DNA from: Candidatus Zambryskibacteria bacterium CG11_big_fil_rev_8_21_14_0_20_42_18
Lineage (GTDB): Bacteria > Patescibacteriota > Minisyncoccia > Phycocordibacterales > Zambryskibacteraceae
Direction: 5' to 3'
Assembly: GCA_002787855.1 (NCBI GenBank)
Contig: PCVB01000011.1
Location: 1 to 12,569 of the forward strand
Length of the DNA: 12,569 nucleotides
Shown here: positions 5,923-12,151 of the stretch, piece by piece
Layout: every line of letters starts with the position of its first letter
How positions within the stretch are numbered: position 1 is the first letter of the stretch
Position numbers and translations under genes: made by a program
The notes under the pieces: model-generated
The model's input: the letters and a program-made list of their open reading frames with translations, nothing else
Databases searched by the model: none
Told to the model about the DNA's origin: nothing

Positions 5923-6393
5923 ATGCCACGACCGAAATTTTTAATAGAGTGGGATGCACACGAATACGAACATAGAGAACGAAGCCCAGACTGGTTCTGG
6001 GCGGTAGGCATCATTTCTGTTTCTGTAGCTGTGGCGGCTGTTATTTTCGGTAACATTATTTTTGGAATTTTGGTAATTATCGCGGCCTTTACTCTCTCAC
6101 TTTTTGCTCAACGCCCACCAAGCACACTACATGTCGTAGTAGATGAGAGGGGTGTTACTAGAGGCCGTGTTCATTATCCGTTTCAGACCCTAAAATCTTT
6201 CTGGATAGACATGGAACATCCACACAAAAAAATTATTTTAAGGTCAGAAAAAATGTTTATGCCCCTTATCATTGTGCCCCTTGGAGATGAAACAGATGTA
6301 GAGAAACTCCACGAAAGTCTCTCCCTGTTTCTTTCAGAAGAATTTCACACGCTCCCCTTCGTGGAAAAAATTCTCGAGTATTTAGGTTTTTGA
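5923..6393 (+). CDS. Uncharacterised membrane protein with two N-terminal helices
   Basis: A 156-residue protein. After a hydrophilic, aromatic N-terminus (EWDAHEYEHRERSPDWFW, residues 9-26), two adjacent hydrophobic helices fill about residues 27-63 with only a GN turn between them, forming a hairpin in the membrane. The C-terminal 90 residues are soluble and beta-rich (LHVVVDERGVTRGRVHYPF; KKIILRSEKM), resembling a small PH-like barrel, followed by a C-terminal helix. I recall similar unnamed proteins in Candidate Phyla Radiation genomes but cannot name a function. It has its own extended -10 promoter and is followed on the same strand by tRNA-Arg(GCG), with no terminator between, so the tRNA may be co-transcribed. 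Confidence 0.85.
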   Translation: MPRPKFLIEWDAHEYEHRERSPDWFWAVGIISVSVAVAAVIFGNIIFGILVIIAAFTLSLFAQRPPSTLHVVVDERGVTRGRVHYPFQTLKSFWIDMEHPHKKIILRSEKMFMPLIIVPLGDETDVEKLHESLSLFLSEEFHTLPFVEKILEYLGF

Positions 6394-6399
6394 CTTACA

Positions 6400-6430
6400 A
6401 GCTTCTAGGTGTTAGCTTCTAGGTGTTAGC
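6400..6430 (+). repeat. 14-bp tandem duplication just upstream of tRNA-Arg(GCG)
   Basis: AGCTTCTAGGTGTT is repeated perfectly at 6400-6413 and 6414-6427, with AGC starting a third copy (6428-6430). The tract ends 3 bases before the tRNA and 6 bases after the preceding stop codon. No -10 box is evident inside it. Confidence 0.92.
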
Positions 6431-6433
6431 ATT

Positions 6434-6508
6434 GCTCTCATCGTTCAATGGATAGGACATAACTTTGCGGAAGTTAAAATGTAGGTTCGATTCCTACTGA
6501 GAGCACCA
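6434..6508 (+). tRNA. tRNA-Arg (anticodon GCG)
   Basis: Complete cloverleaf. The acceptor is GCTCTCA/TGAGAGC. D arm GTTC/GGAC carries GGA in the loop (A20, an arginine identity base). Anticodon arm TAACT/AGTTA has loop TTGCGGA, so the anticodon GCG is at 6467-6469 and reads CGC and CGU. T arm GTAGG/CCTAC has loop TTCGATT. Discriminator A and encoded CCA are at 6505-6508. Bacteria normally read these codons with an ACG anticodon edited to inosine, so G34 here is unusual. Confidence 0.94.
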
Positions 6509-6528
6509 AACGATAGACTCAATGTAAA

Positions 6529-6792
6529 CTAAGAAAGTTTCTTCACTAATTTTGTCAGACGTGATTTCTTGCGTGAAGCGGTATTTTTCTTGATAGTCTT
6601 ACCCTTTACGGCCTTGTCGAGCGCGCTTTGAACCTCGCGCATCATTGCTTCGGCCTCTTTTTTACTACCAGATGCAACTAGTTTCTTGAAAGATTTTATA
6701 GCGGTAGAAACCTTGCTTTTACGGCGGAGATTATGGACTCGCTTATTAAGCGAGCTCCTGTGGGCTTTCTTAGCTCCCTTGGTTACTGACAT
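6529..6792 (-). CDS. rpsT: Small ribosomal subunit protein bS20
   Basis: An 87-residue, very basic, all-helical protein with the S20 pattern: KGAKKAHRSSLNKRVHNLRRKSKVSTAIKSFKKL in the first half and a C-terminal KTIKKNTASRKKSRLTKLVKKL. It binds the body of 16S rRNA and acts early in small-subunit assembly. Length equals the family norm. The ATG at 6790-6792 is the only suitable start. A minus-strand TATAAT (complement of 6816-6821) lies 23 bases upstream, giving a leader of about 16 bases with no clear Shine-Dalgarno. It is divergent from ruvA and convergent with tRNA-Arg(GCG), only 20 bases away, with no terminator hairpin in between. Confidence 0.96.
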   Translation of the reverse strand: MSVTKGAKKAHRSSLNKRVHNLRRKSKVSTAIKSFKKLVASGSKKEAEAMMREVQSALDKAVKGKTIKKNTASRKKSRLTKLVKKLS

Positions 6793-6815
6793 GGGAGCAT
6801 CTTAGCAGATTTTCT

Positions 6816-6823
6816 ATTATAAT
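6816..6823. promoter_or_regulatory. Shared palindromic -10 between rpsT and ruvA
   Basis: ATTATAAT is its own reverse complement, so it supplies TATAAT to both strands: 6818-6823 for ruvA (8 bases before its ATG) and the complement of 6816-6821 for rpsT (23 bases before its ATG). The ruvA message would be essentially leaderless. The two promoters would exclude each other. No strong -35 is seen on either side. Confidence 0.6.
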
Positions 6824-6831
6824 GGCAACTA

Positions 6832-7407
6832 ATGATTGGAAGTCTTAAGGGAATAGTGCAATACAAAGACCTAAACTCCATAATAGTGGACGTTTCCGGT
6901 GTTGGGTATAAAGTCATGGTCACAACGGAGACCGCTCTTGATACCATGCCTGATTCACCCATCTTTCTATGGACACATCTCGCTGTAAGGGAGACTTCTC
7001 TTGGACTTTTCGGTTTTCTAGACAAAGAGACGTTTAATATCTTCGAACTTCTCATCACCATCTCCGGCATCGGACCTAAAAGCGCTTTGGGTATCCTCAA
7101 CGTCGCAACCCCAACAATGCTTAGACAAGCGGTGGCCAACTCTGACACTTCTTATTTAACAAGAGTGTCTGGTATCGGAAAAAAGAATGCTGAAAAAATA
7201 GTATTGGAACTCAAAGATAAACTGAAAACAAGCATAGAAGACGGTAGCATAGATATGCGTTCAGAAGGCGATGCTCTTGAGGCTCTTGTATCTCTTGGAT
7301 ATAACGAGCGTGATGCACGCGAAGCATTAAAACAGGTGCCTAGAGAGGTTGAAGGAGCGAGCGAACGAGTCAAGGCGTCATTGAAATTGCTATCGAAGAG
7401 AGATTAG
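6832..7407 (+). CDS. ruvA: Holliday junction branch migration protein RuvA
   Basis: A 191-residue protein with the three RuvA domains. The OB-fold (1-63) starts MIGSLKGIV and has VDVSGVGYKVMV. The tandem helix-hairpin-helix domain has motifs LLITISGIGPKSALGIL (73-89) and YLTRVSGIGKKNAEKIVLEL (108-127), which contact the DNA backbone. The flexible linker and C-terminal three-helix domain (about 145-191, DALEALVSLGYNERDAREAL) bind RuvB. RuvA tetramers clamp four-way junctions and load RuvB motors. Family length is about 200. It is the first gene of ruvA-mutM-trmH-doxX, with a 4-base gap to mutM. ruvB and ruvC are not in the window. The start follows a -10 box by 8 bases, suggesting a leaderless message. 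Confidence 0.97.
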   Translation: MIGSLKGIVQYKDLNSIIVDVSGVGYKVMVTTETALDTMPDSPIFLWTHLAVRETSLGLFGFLDKETFNIFELLITISGIGPKSALGILNVATPTMLRQAVANSDTSYLTRVSGIGKKNAEKIVLELKDKLKTSIEDGSIDMRSEGDALEALVSLGYNERDAREALKQVPREVEGASERVKASLKLLSKRD

Positions 7408-7411
7408 TATT

Positions 7412-8266
7412 ATGCCTGAACTGCCTGAAGTCCAAACTACCGTTGACGGGTTGAATAAAACGGTTAGGAGAAGAAAGATCCTTGATGTTTCGACAACTTA
7501 CAACAGTCGTTTTTACAAGGACAAAGAAGATATTAAAAACCCCGAGTTTTTCAAAATTTTCAAAAGAAAAGTTAAGGGTAGGAAAATTTTAAAAGCAGAA
7601 AGAAGGGCTAAAAATATTCTCATCCATCTCTCAAATGATTACACCATCCTCGTCCATATGAAAATGACTGGGCACTTCGTCTATGACCGGCCTAATTATC
7701 CGTACACACGATTGGATTTTAAATTAGACAATGGGAGGCATCTTTTACTCTCTGATATGCGCAAATTCGCTAAAGTTACTTGCCTAAAAACTTCTGAATT
7801 AAAGGAATCACTTCATCTGAAGCATCTTGGCCCGGAACCCTTGGACAAAAATTTTGTATTTAAAAAATTTAAGGCTCAAATCTTGAAACGACCCAAAGGA
7901 AGAATCAAACAAGTCCTGATGGATCAGAGCTTAATCTCCGGCATTGGCAATATCTACGCCGACGAGATCCTTTGGCGTGCCGGAGTCCACCCCTTATCAC
8001 AGCCCGTTAAGATCCCGGAAAAAATTTTTCGGGCTATCTTTAAGGCTATTAAAGAAATCTTAAGAAAAGGCATTGCTTTGGGTGGAGACTCGATGGATGA
8101 TTACCGTAACATTAAAGGGGAAAAGGGTGGGTTTCAAAATAGTCATCGTGCCTACCAGAAACACCAGAGAAAATGTTTAAAAAGAGGATGTGAGGGTGTG
8201 CTGGAGAAAATCCGGGTTGGCGGGCGCGGTACTCACTTTTGCCCTGTCCACCAAAAGTTATACTAG
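7412..8266 (+). CDS. mutM: Formamidopyrimidine-DNA glycosylase (Fpg/MutM)
   Basis: A 284-residue bifunctional base-excision enzyme that removes 8-oxoguanine and formamidopyrimidines and nicks the abasic site. The N-terminus is MPELPEVQT, with catalytic Pro2 (exposed after Met removal) and Glu3. The conserved Lys67 (RRAKNIL), HMKMTGHF (82-89), SGIGNIYADEILW (176-188, Asn180) and the C-terminal zinc finger with Arg272 in GGRGTHF are present. The finger is unusual: C255-x4-C260 and C277-x2-H280 instead of two CxxC pairs. It starts 4 bases after ruvA with a weak GAGAG site. The final residues HQKLY end just after the finger, as usual. It might in principle be Nei, but PELPEVQT and Lys67 favour Fpg. 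Confidence 0.96.
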   Translation: MPELPEVQTTVDGLNKTVRRRKILDVSTTYNSRFYKDKEDIKNPEFFKIFKRKVKGRKILKAERRAKNILIHLSNDYTILVHMKMTGHFVYDRPNYPYTRLDFKLDNGRHLLLSDMRKFAKVTCLKTSELKESLHLKHLGPEPLDKNFVFKKFKAQILKRPKGRIKQVLMDQSLISGIGNIYADEILWRAGVHPLSQPVKIPEKIFRAIFKAIKEILRKGIALGGDSMDDYRNIKGEKGGFQNSHRAYQKHQRKCLKRGCEGVLEKIRVGGRGTHFCPVHQKLY

Positions 8267-8278
8267 TAGTAGAACACT

Positions 8279-8758
8279 ATGATATATCATAGCAAAACTA
8301 AAAAATGCGTCTTAATCTTAGAAAACATCAGGAGTGTCGAAAACACGGGCTCCATATTTCGCACCGCCCAAAGATTTGGTGTTTCAAAAATTATTTTGGT
8401 AGGTACCACACCTGCCCCCATAGACCGCTTTGGTAGGAGGCGTCAAGATTTCTCTAAAGTTTCTCTCGGAGCAGAAGATGTGGATTGGGAATATGTAAAA
8501 GAAATTGGGCCAGCTATTGATGAACTTAAAAACGGTGGTTTTCAAATTATCTCCCTGGAACAAGATCCAGAAGCTAAAAATATAAAAGATTTTAAAGCGC
8601 CAGAGCAATTTGTCCTAGTGGTTGGCAACGAAGTGACCGGAATATCTAAAGAAGTTCTAGAGATATCGGATACAATTTTAGAAATACCCGTAGAAGGAGA
8701 AAGAAAGTCTCTTAACGTCTCTGTGGCCACAGGGGTAGCTTTGTTTATGTTATTATAG
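8279..8758 (+). CDS. TrmH/SpoU family RNA 2'-O-methyltransferase
   Basis: A 159-residue single-domain SPOUT methylase with the three family motifs: motif 1 ENIRSVENTGSIFRTA (15-30, with Asn22 and Arg28), motif 2 FVLVVGNEVTGIS (111-123) and motif 3 IPVEGERKSLNVSVATGVALF (136-156), which form the trefoil knot binding S-adenosylmethionine. It methylates a ribose 2'-OH on tRNA or rRNA; the target cannot be told. It is close in size to TrmL, and lacks the N-terminal substrate-binding domain of RlmB. The GRRRQDFSKVSLGAE stretch (52-66) is the usual KVSLGA-type segment before motif 2. It starts 12 bases after mutM, with the doxX-like gene 4 bases downstream. Confidence 0.93.
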   Translation: MIYHSKTKKCVLILENIRSVENTGSIFRTAQRFGVSKIILVGTTPAPIDRFGRRRQDFSKVSLGAEDVDWEYVKEIGPAIDELKNGGFQIISLEQDPEAKNIKDFKAPEQFVLVVGNEVTGISKEVLEISDTILEIPVEGERKSLNVSVATGVALFMLL

Positions 8759-8762
8759 ATTG

Positions 8763-9167
8763 ATGCTTAATCCATTTCCAGAACTTTTGACGTATTCTCT
8801 TTTGGGACCATTTCTTTTGAGAATAATTCTGGCATTTATATTTGTTAATCTTGGGATTCTAAAATTTCGTGGAGAAAAAGAGAGATGGATCGCTTCTTTT
8901 GAAACTCTTGGACTACGCCCCACATCACTCTTTGTGCCACTTTATGGCTTACTCCAAGTTATAGGTGGGATTCTTTTACTAATAGGCTTGTGGACACAGG
9001 TCGCAGTATTAGCTTTTGTTATTTTCACTGGTATTGAGCTCTATATTGAGTGGAAAGCCGGCAAAATCCTTAAACGTGACTTGGTCTTTTATCTCCTTCT
9101 ATTTGTCATCTCTCTTTCACTTCTTCTCACCGGCGCCGGCGCCTTTGCAATAGATATTCCTCTTTAA
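8763..9167 (+). CDS. DoxX family membrane protein
   Basis: A 134-residue protein with four hydrophobic helices (about residues 11-33, 56-78, 80-96 and 106-130). The first helix shows LLRIILAFIFVNLGILKF, the family's RxxLGxxFxxxGxxK-like start, and the middle has PLYGLLQVIGGILLLIGLWTQVAV, the typical DoxX helix 2-3 block. Members sit in the membrane; some are linked to quinone or thiol redox functions, but none can be assigned here. I start at ATG 8763; a TTG directly before it is also in frame. It is the last gene of the ruvA operon and its stop is one base from the 3' end of the opposite-strand tRNA-Lys, with no terminator in between. Confidence 0.88.
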   Translation: MLNPFPELLTYSLLGPFLLRIILAFIFVNLGILKFRGEKERWIASFETLGLRPTSLFVPLYGLLQVIGGILLLIGLWTQVAVLAFVIFTGIELYIEWKAGKILKRDLVFYLLLFVISLSLLLTGAGAFAIDIPL

Positions 9168-9168
9168 T

Positions 9169-9244
9169 TGGTGCGCCCACGAGGGTTCGAACCTCGGACC
9201 TTGTCCTTAAAAGGGACCTGCTCTACCAGCTGAGCTATGGGCGC
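9169..9244 (-). tRNA. tRNA-Lys (anticodon UUU)
   Basis: A 76-base cloverleaf on the minus strand. The acceptor is GCGCCCA/TGGGCGC, the D arm GCTC/GAGC has loop AGCTGGTA, and the anticodon loop CTTTTAA gives anticodon TTT (complement of 9209-9211), reading AAA and AAG. T arm CGAGG/CCTCG has loop TTCGAAC. Discriminator A and encoded CCA are present. The anticodon stem GGTCC/GGACA has a G-A mismatch at pair 27-43. It is convergent with doxX. Confidence 0.95.
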
Positions 9245-9250
9245 AATCTA

Positions 9251-9266
9251 CCCCGCTGTAGCGGGG
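9251..9266. repeat. GC-rich hairpin between the holA-like gene and tRNA-Lys
   Basis: CCCCGCTGTAGCGGGG has a perfect 6-bp GC stem with a 4-base loop. It sits 42 bases after the stop of the minus-strand holA-like gene and 6 bases upstream of tRNA-Lys. No T-tract follows on either strand, so it may be an RNA processing or stability element rather than a terminator. Its CCCCGC/GCGGGG core equals that of the terminator stem at 74-96. Confidence 0.6.
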
Positions 9267-9308
9267 AACGTATCCGAAAATATACCTTAAAAATACTCGC
9301 TAGTCGAA

Positions 9309-9755
9309 TTACAATTTCAAAAGTATTTTCTCGATAAGTGTTGTTATCTCCCCTTCTCCGCGACGAGCTAAGTGGTAACCTATAACCAAATCTTCAGAAA
9401 GTCTTTCAATCTCTTCTAATTTAAAGTTCTTTAAAAAACCTTTGGCCTTATTGTATGGAAAAGTTTTCATATCTGCCTCCTCTGCATTTTTCGTCCTTCC
9501 CACAATAAGCATAGACTTTACTTGCCAAAAAAGTTTGAAGAAAATCTGATCAGCCGAAAGCCCCGCGGAAAGGGCTTTTTGGTATAAAACCCATGCCTCT
9601 TTTTTATTTCTATTACCTAGTGCCTCAGTTAATGCAAAGATATTAAATTCTTTCCCCTTTTTATCTAGTGGCAACTTTTCTTCATCCTCAACTTCTCCAA
9701 GGTTCACATCAACCACCGTCCCAAAAATATCTTTGTGATAAAACTCGTCTGTCAT
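9309..9755 (-). CDS. HolA-like fragment: C-terminal domain of DNA polymerase III delta
   Basis: A 148-residue protein. After a short acidic N-terminus (residues 1-36) comes a helical domain with FALTEALGNRNKKEAWVLYQKALSAGLS, FFKLFWQVKSML, FPYNKAKGFLKNFKLEEIERLSEDL and a GEGEITTLIEKILL end. This order matches the collar (third) domain of the clamp-loader delta subunit, whose helices read LxxALGxRdxxxAl...l and conclude with a helix like KxgegexxxaLexlll. The N-terminal AAA+ and lid domains (about 200 residues in HolA) are absent. I chose the ATG that overlaps the polA stop as ATGA; a TTG 21 bases upstream is less likely. It could be a stand-alone delta collar, a truncated holA, or a related helical-bundle protein. 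Coupling to polA suggests a replication or repair role (inference). Confidence 0.75.
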   Translation of the reverse strand: MTDEFYHKDIFGTVVDVNLGEVEDEEKLPLDKKGKEFNIFALTEALGNRNKKEAWVLYQKALSAGLSADQIFFKLFWQVKSMLIVGRTKNAEEADMKTFPYNKAKGFLKNFKLEEIERLSEDLVIGYHLARRGEGEITTLIEKILLKL

Positions 9756-12151
9756 ATTTGTTTCATTTCCCCCCAATTATCTCCTACCTGCGCCTCTACT
9801 AAAATAGGCACGTCAGAAGTCTCTTTTCTCGGTAAAATAGTCTCCATAAGTTTTTTGAAATGTATCACGACTTCATCTACCAAAGAATCTTTGACCTCGT
9901 ATACTAACTCATCGTGAACTTGTAGAACAAGACGCATGTCATCTTCGTGTTTTTCTAATTTAATATGATCATCAATTCTTTTCATAGCAATCTTAGTCAA
10001 ATCTGCGCTGGTACCCTGTATGGGAGCGTTGATAGCCATTCTCTCTGCTTGTGCCCGCACATATGGCAATGGTGATTTGAATTCTCTAAAATATCTTCTT
10101 CTCCCAAACAAAGTTTCTGTATAACCCTTCCTTTCGGTTTCCTTTTTTATTTTATCCAAATAGGCTGATAAACCTGCAAATGTTTTGAAATATTTGTCAT
10201 AAAATTCTTGGGCTTCTTCACGGTCAACACCTAAATTAGCCTTAAGGGCATTCACCCCCATACCATACAGGATTCCGAAGTTGATAGCCTTCGCTTTAAT
10301 ACGCATGCCTTTGTCTACCTGCTCTTTCGGAACCTTAAAAACACGCATAGCCACACCAGCATGCACATCTTCTCCATTTTTGAAGATCTCAATAAGTTTC
10401 TTATCTTGAGAAAGAATAGCAGCAAGACGAAGTTCAATCTGCGAATAATCAAAAGATACGAGTTTAAATCCTTTTTCGGCCACAAAAGCATTACGGATAG
10501 CCCGACCTAGAACAGTTTTGTTGGGAATGTTTTGTAAATTGGGGTTATTGGAAGCCATTCGTCCGGTTGTGGTTCCTGCTTGAATAAATGTAGAATGCAG
10601 GCGAAAATTTTTATCAAGTTGCGGCGGTATGGCGTCAATATAGGTAGAGAGTAATTTAGCAAGTTCACGATAAGAAAGAATCATGGCTACAATTGGGTGT
10701 TTGTCTTTGAGTTTTTCGAGCTCTGATTCTTTGGTTGAGAGAGTGCCGGTTGGCGTCTTCTTCTGATTCTTCTCTGCTAAACCAAGTTTAGTAAAAAGAA
10801 TATTAGAAAGTATTTTGGGAGAGTTTATGTTGAATTCTTCACCGGCTTCTTTCCAAATAGCTTTCTCAAGACGATTGAGCTCTTTATGGTAACCCAGAGA
10901 AAGGGCGCCGAGAATCTTTGTGTCAATTTTGATACCTCTTTCATTCATTTCCTCAACCACTTCTATAATGGGCTTCTCGATTTCTTCAAAAACTTTCCCC
11001 ACTTTGCGTTTATCAAGCTCTGATTCAATAACTTCTTTTGCCTCTTTGAGATTATCGGTCTTAGTAAATCTAAAAACTTCCTCAAGTGTCGGGTTAGAAG
11101 TACTAGAATCTATAACCCAGAGGGCTAGTCTTAACTCTTTTTCTTGTTTGGCGAGAGCGGGGGAAATTTCGCCCGTCGTCGGAGCCCGGCCAGGCTGGGT
11201 TAAGACGGAGAAATTTAACTCGCTCGAGCCATTATTTAATAATTTTTTAACTCTCTCCCCCATGGTTCTAAATTCGAGCTCTTGGAAAAGACTTAGAAGT
11301 TTTTCAAGTTTCAAATTCTTTTTCCACTCTGGAGGTAGAACAAAGTTAATCGGCGCATCGTCTCTAATCGTCGCCATGTTTTTGGAAAAGAGGGCCCCTT
11401 TCTCGTTTTCAAGAAGAAGATTTCTAACACGCTCACTTGTACCCGCCTTCGCTAAAGCTTCGGCGAGGCGAGGCCCGCCCTTTTTCAAAGTTTTGTAAAT
11501 TTCTTCAATAGGGCCAAAAGCGGTAATGAGAGAAGTTGCTGTTTTTTCACCAATGCCCTTAATGCCGACAATATTATCAGAAGGGTCTCCGCGTAGACCT
11601 TTGTAATCTATAAGAAGTGCGGGGGGGAATCCGAAACGTTCTAGAACTTTTTTCTCATCATAAAGAATGGTGTCATTAATACCTTTTTTCAAAGTATAAA
11701 CTTGCACCTTTTTGTCATCCACAAGCTGTAGGGCGTCCATGTCTCCAGAAGCAATGATAATTTCTATGTCCTTCTTTTTCTTAAGGTTGTAAACAATAGT
11801 TCCAATGATGTCATCGGCCTCAAATCCGGGGTGAGAATATATCGGAACACCAAAGGCGGTGAAAACGTCTTTGGCCCGTTCAAGCTGTAGCACTAGATTG
11901 TCGTCTATCTTGACCCTACCAGCCTTATAAGTCGCATCAGCTTCGTGTCTGTGGGTGGGGCCAGGGAGGTCGAAACAGGCCACTAAATAATCTGGTTTTA
12001 AATCGCCGATAATCTTCAGAAGCATAGTTGTCAGTCCATACAAAGCTCCGGTAGGTTCCCCCTTGGCTGTAGCAAAATCAGGTAGCGCATGATAGGCGCG
12101 ATGAATAATCGCGTGTGCGTCAAACAGAATTAGCTTCTTATTCTTATTCAT
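9752..12151 (-). CDS. polA: DNA polymerase I
   Basis: A 799-residue family A polymerase. The N-terminal 5' nuclease (1-300) keeps its acidic metal ligands: Asp11, FEADDIIG (110-117), ASGDMDALQL (134-143) and GDPSDNIVGIKGIGEKTA (188-205). A shortened middle region (about 305-395) has no proofreading DEDD residues, so 3'-5' exonuclease activity should be missing, as in Taq polymerase (832 residues; Escherichia coli enzyme 928). The polymerase has TTGRMASNNPNLQNIP (528-543), motif A DYSQIELR (568-575), motif B from Arg617 to Gly630 (Lys621, Phe625, Tyr629) and motif C QVHDELVYE (744-752; Asp747, Glu748). It fills gaps and removes RNA primers. ATG at 12149-12151 overlaps tsaE by 8 bases; the AGGA Shine-Dalgarno lies within a palindromic repeat. 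Two in-frame insertions (residues 225-238 and 317-332) look repeat-derived. Confidence 0.98.
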   Translation of the reverse strand: MNKNKKLILFDAHAIIHRAYHALPDFATAKGEPTGALYGLTTMLLKIIGDLKPDYLVACFDLPGPTHRHEADATYKAGRVKIDDNLVLQLERAKDVFTAFGVPIYSHPGFEADDIIGTIVYNLKKKKDIEIIIASGDMDALQLVDDKKVQVYTLKKGINDTILYDEKKVLERFGFPPALLIDYKGLRGDPSDNIVGIKGIGEKTATSLITAFGPIEEIYKTLKKGGPRLAEALAKAGTSERVRNLLLENEKGALFSKNMATIRDDAPINFVLPPEWKKNLKLEKLLSLFQELEFRTMGERVKKLLNNGSSELNFSVLTQPGRAPTTGEISPALAKQEKELRLALWVIDSSTSNPTLEEVFRFTKTDNLKEAKEVIESELDKRKVGKVFEEIEKPIIEVVEEMNERGIKIDTKILGALSLGYHKELNRLEKAIWKEAGEEFNINSPKILSNILFTKLGLAEKNQKKTPTGTLSTKESELEKLKDKHPIVAMILSYRELAKLLSTYIDAIPPQLDKNFRLHSTFIQAGTTTGRMASNNPNLQNIPNKTVLGRAIRNAFVAEKGFKLVSFDYSQIELRLAAILSQDKKLIEIFKNGEDVHAGVAMRVFKVPKEQVDKGMRIKAKAINFGILYGMGVNALKANLGVDREEAQEFYDKYFKTFAGLSAYLDKIKKETERKGYTETLFGRRRYFREFKSPLPYVRAQAERMAINAPIQGTSADLTKIAMKRIDDHIKLEKHEDDMRLVLQVHDELVYEVKDSLVDEVVIHFKKLMETILPRKETSDVPILVEAQVGDNWGEMKQI
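11159..11199. repeat. Pair of palindromes inside polA (residues 318-331)
   Basis: Positions 11159-11174 read GGGGGAAATTTCGCCC, a palindrome apart from one mismatched pair, and 11185-11199 read CCCGGCCAGGCTGGG, also near-palindromic. They encode TQPGRAPTTGEISP, a Pro/Gly-rich stretch in the degenerate exonuclease region that differs in composition from the Lys/Glu-rich neighbours. It looks like inserted repeat DNA kept in frame. Confidence 0.5.
11444..11470. repeat. Palindromic element inside polA (residues 227-236)
   Basis: A 27-base GC-rich imperfect palindrome centred near AAGCTT: CGCCTTCGC on the left pairs with GCGAGGCG on the right with one bulge. It encodes PRLAEALAKA within a loop of the 5' nuclease domain, between the conserved IEEIYKTL and ALFSKNMATIRDDAP blocks. 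Other PolA proteins usually have only a few residues here, so this resembles a protein-coding palindromic insertion. Confidence 0.55.

Noticed and set aside
9132..9143. GGCGCCGGCGCC perfect palindrome near the doxX end
   Set aside because: It lies inside the coding region (Thr-Gly-Ala-Gly-Ala) with no T-tract, so it is not a convincing terminator.
10920..11498. 192-codon open frame opposite polA
   Set aside because: It is antisense to strongly conserved polA, low in complexity (Ser-rich), and has no start signals.
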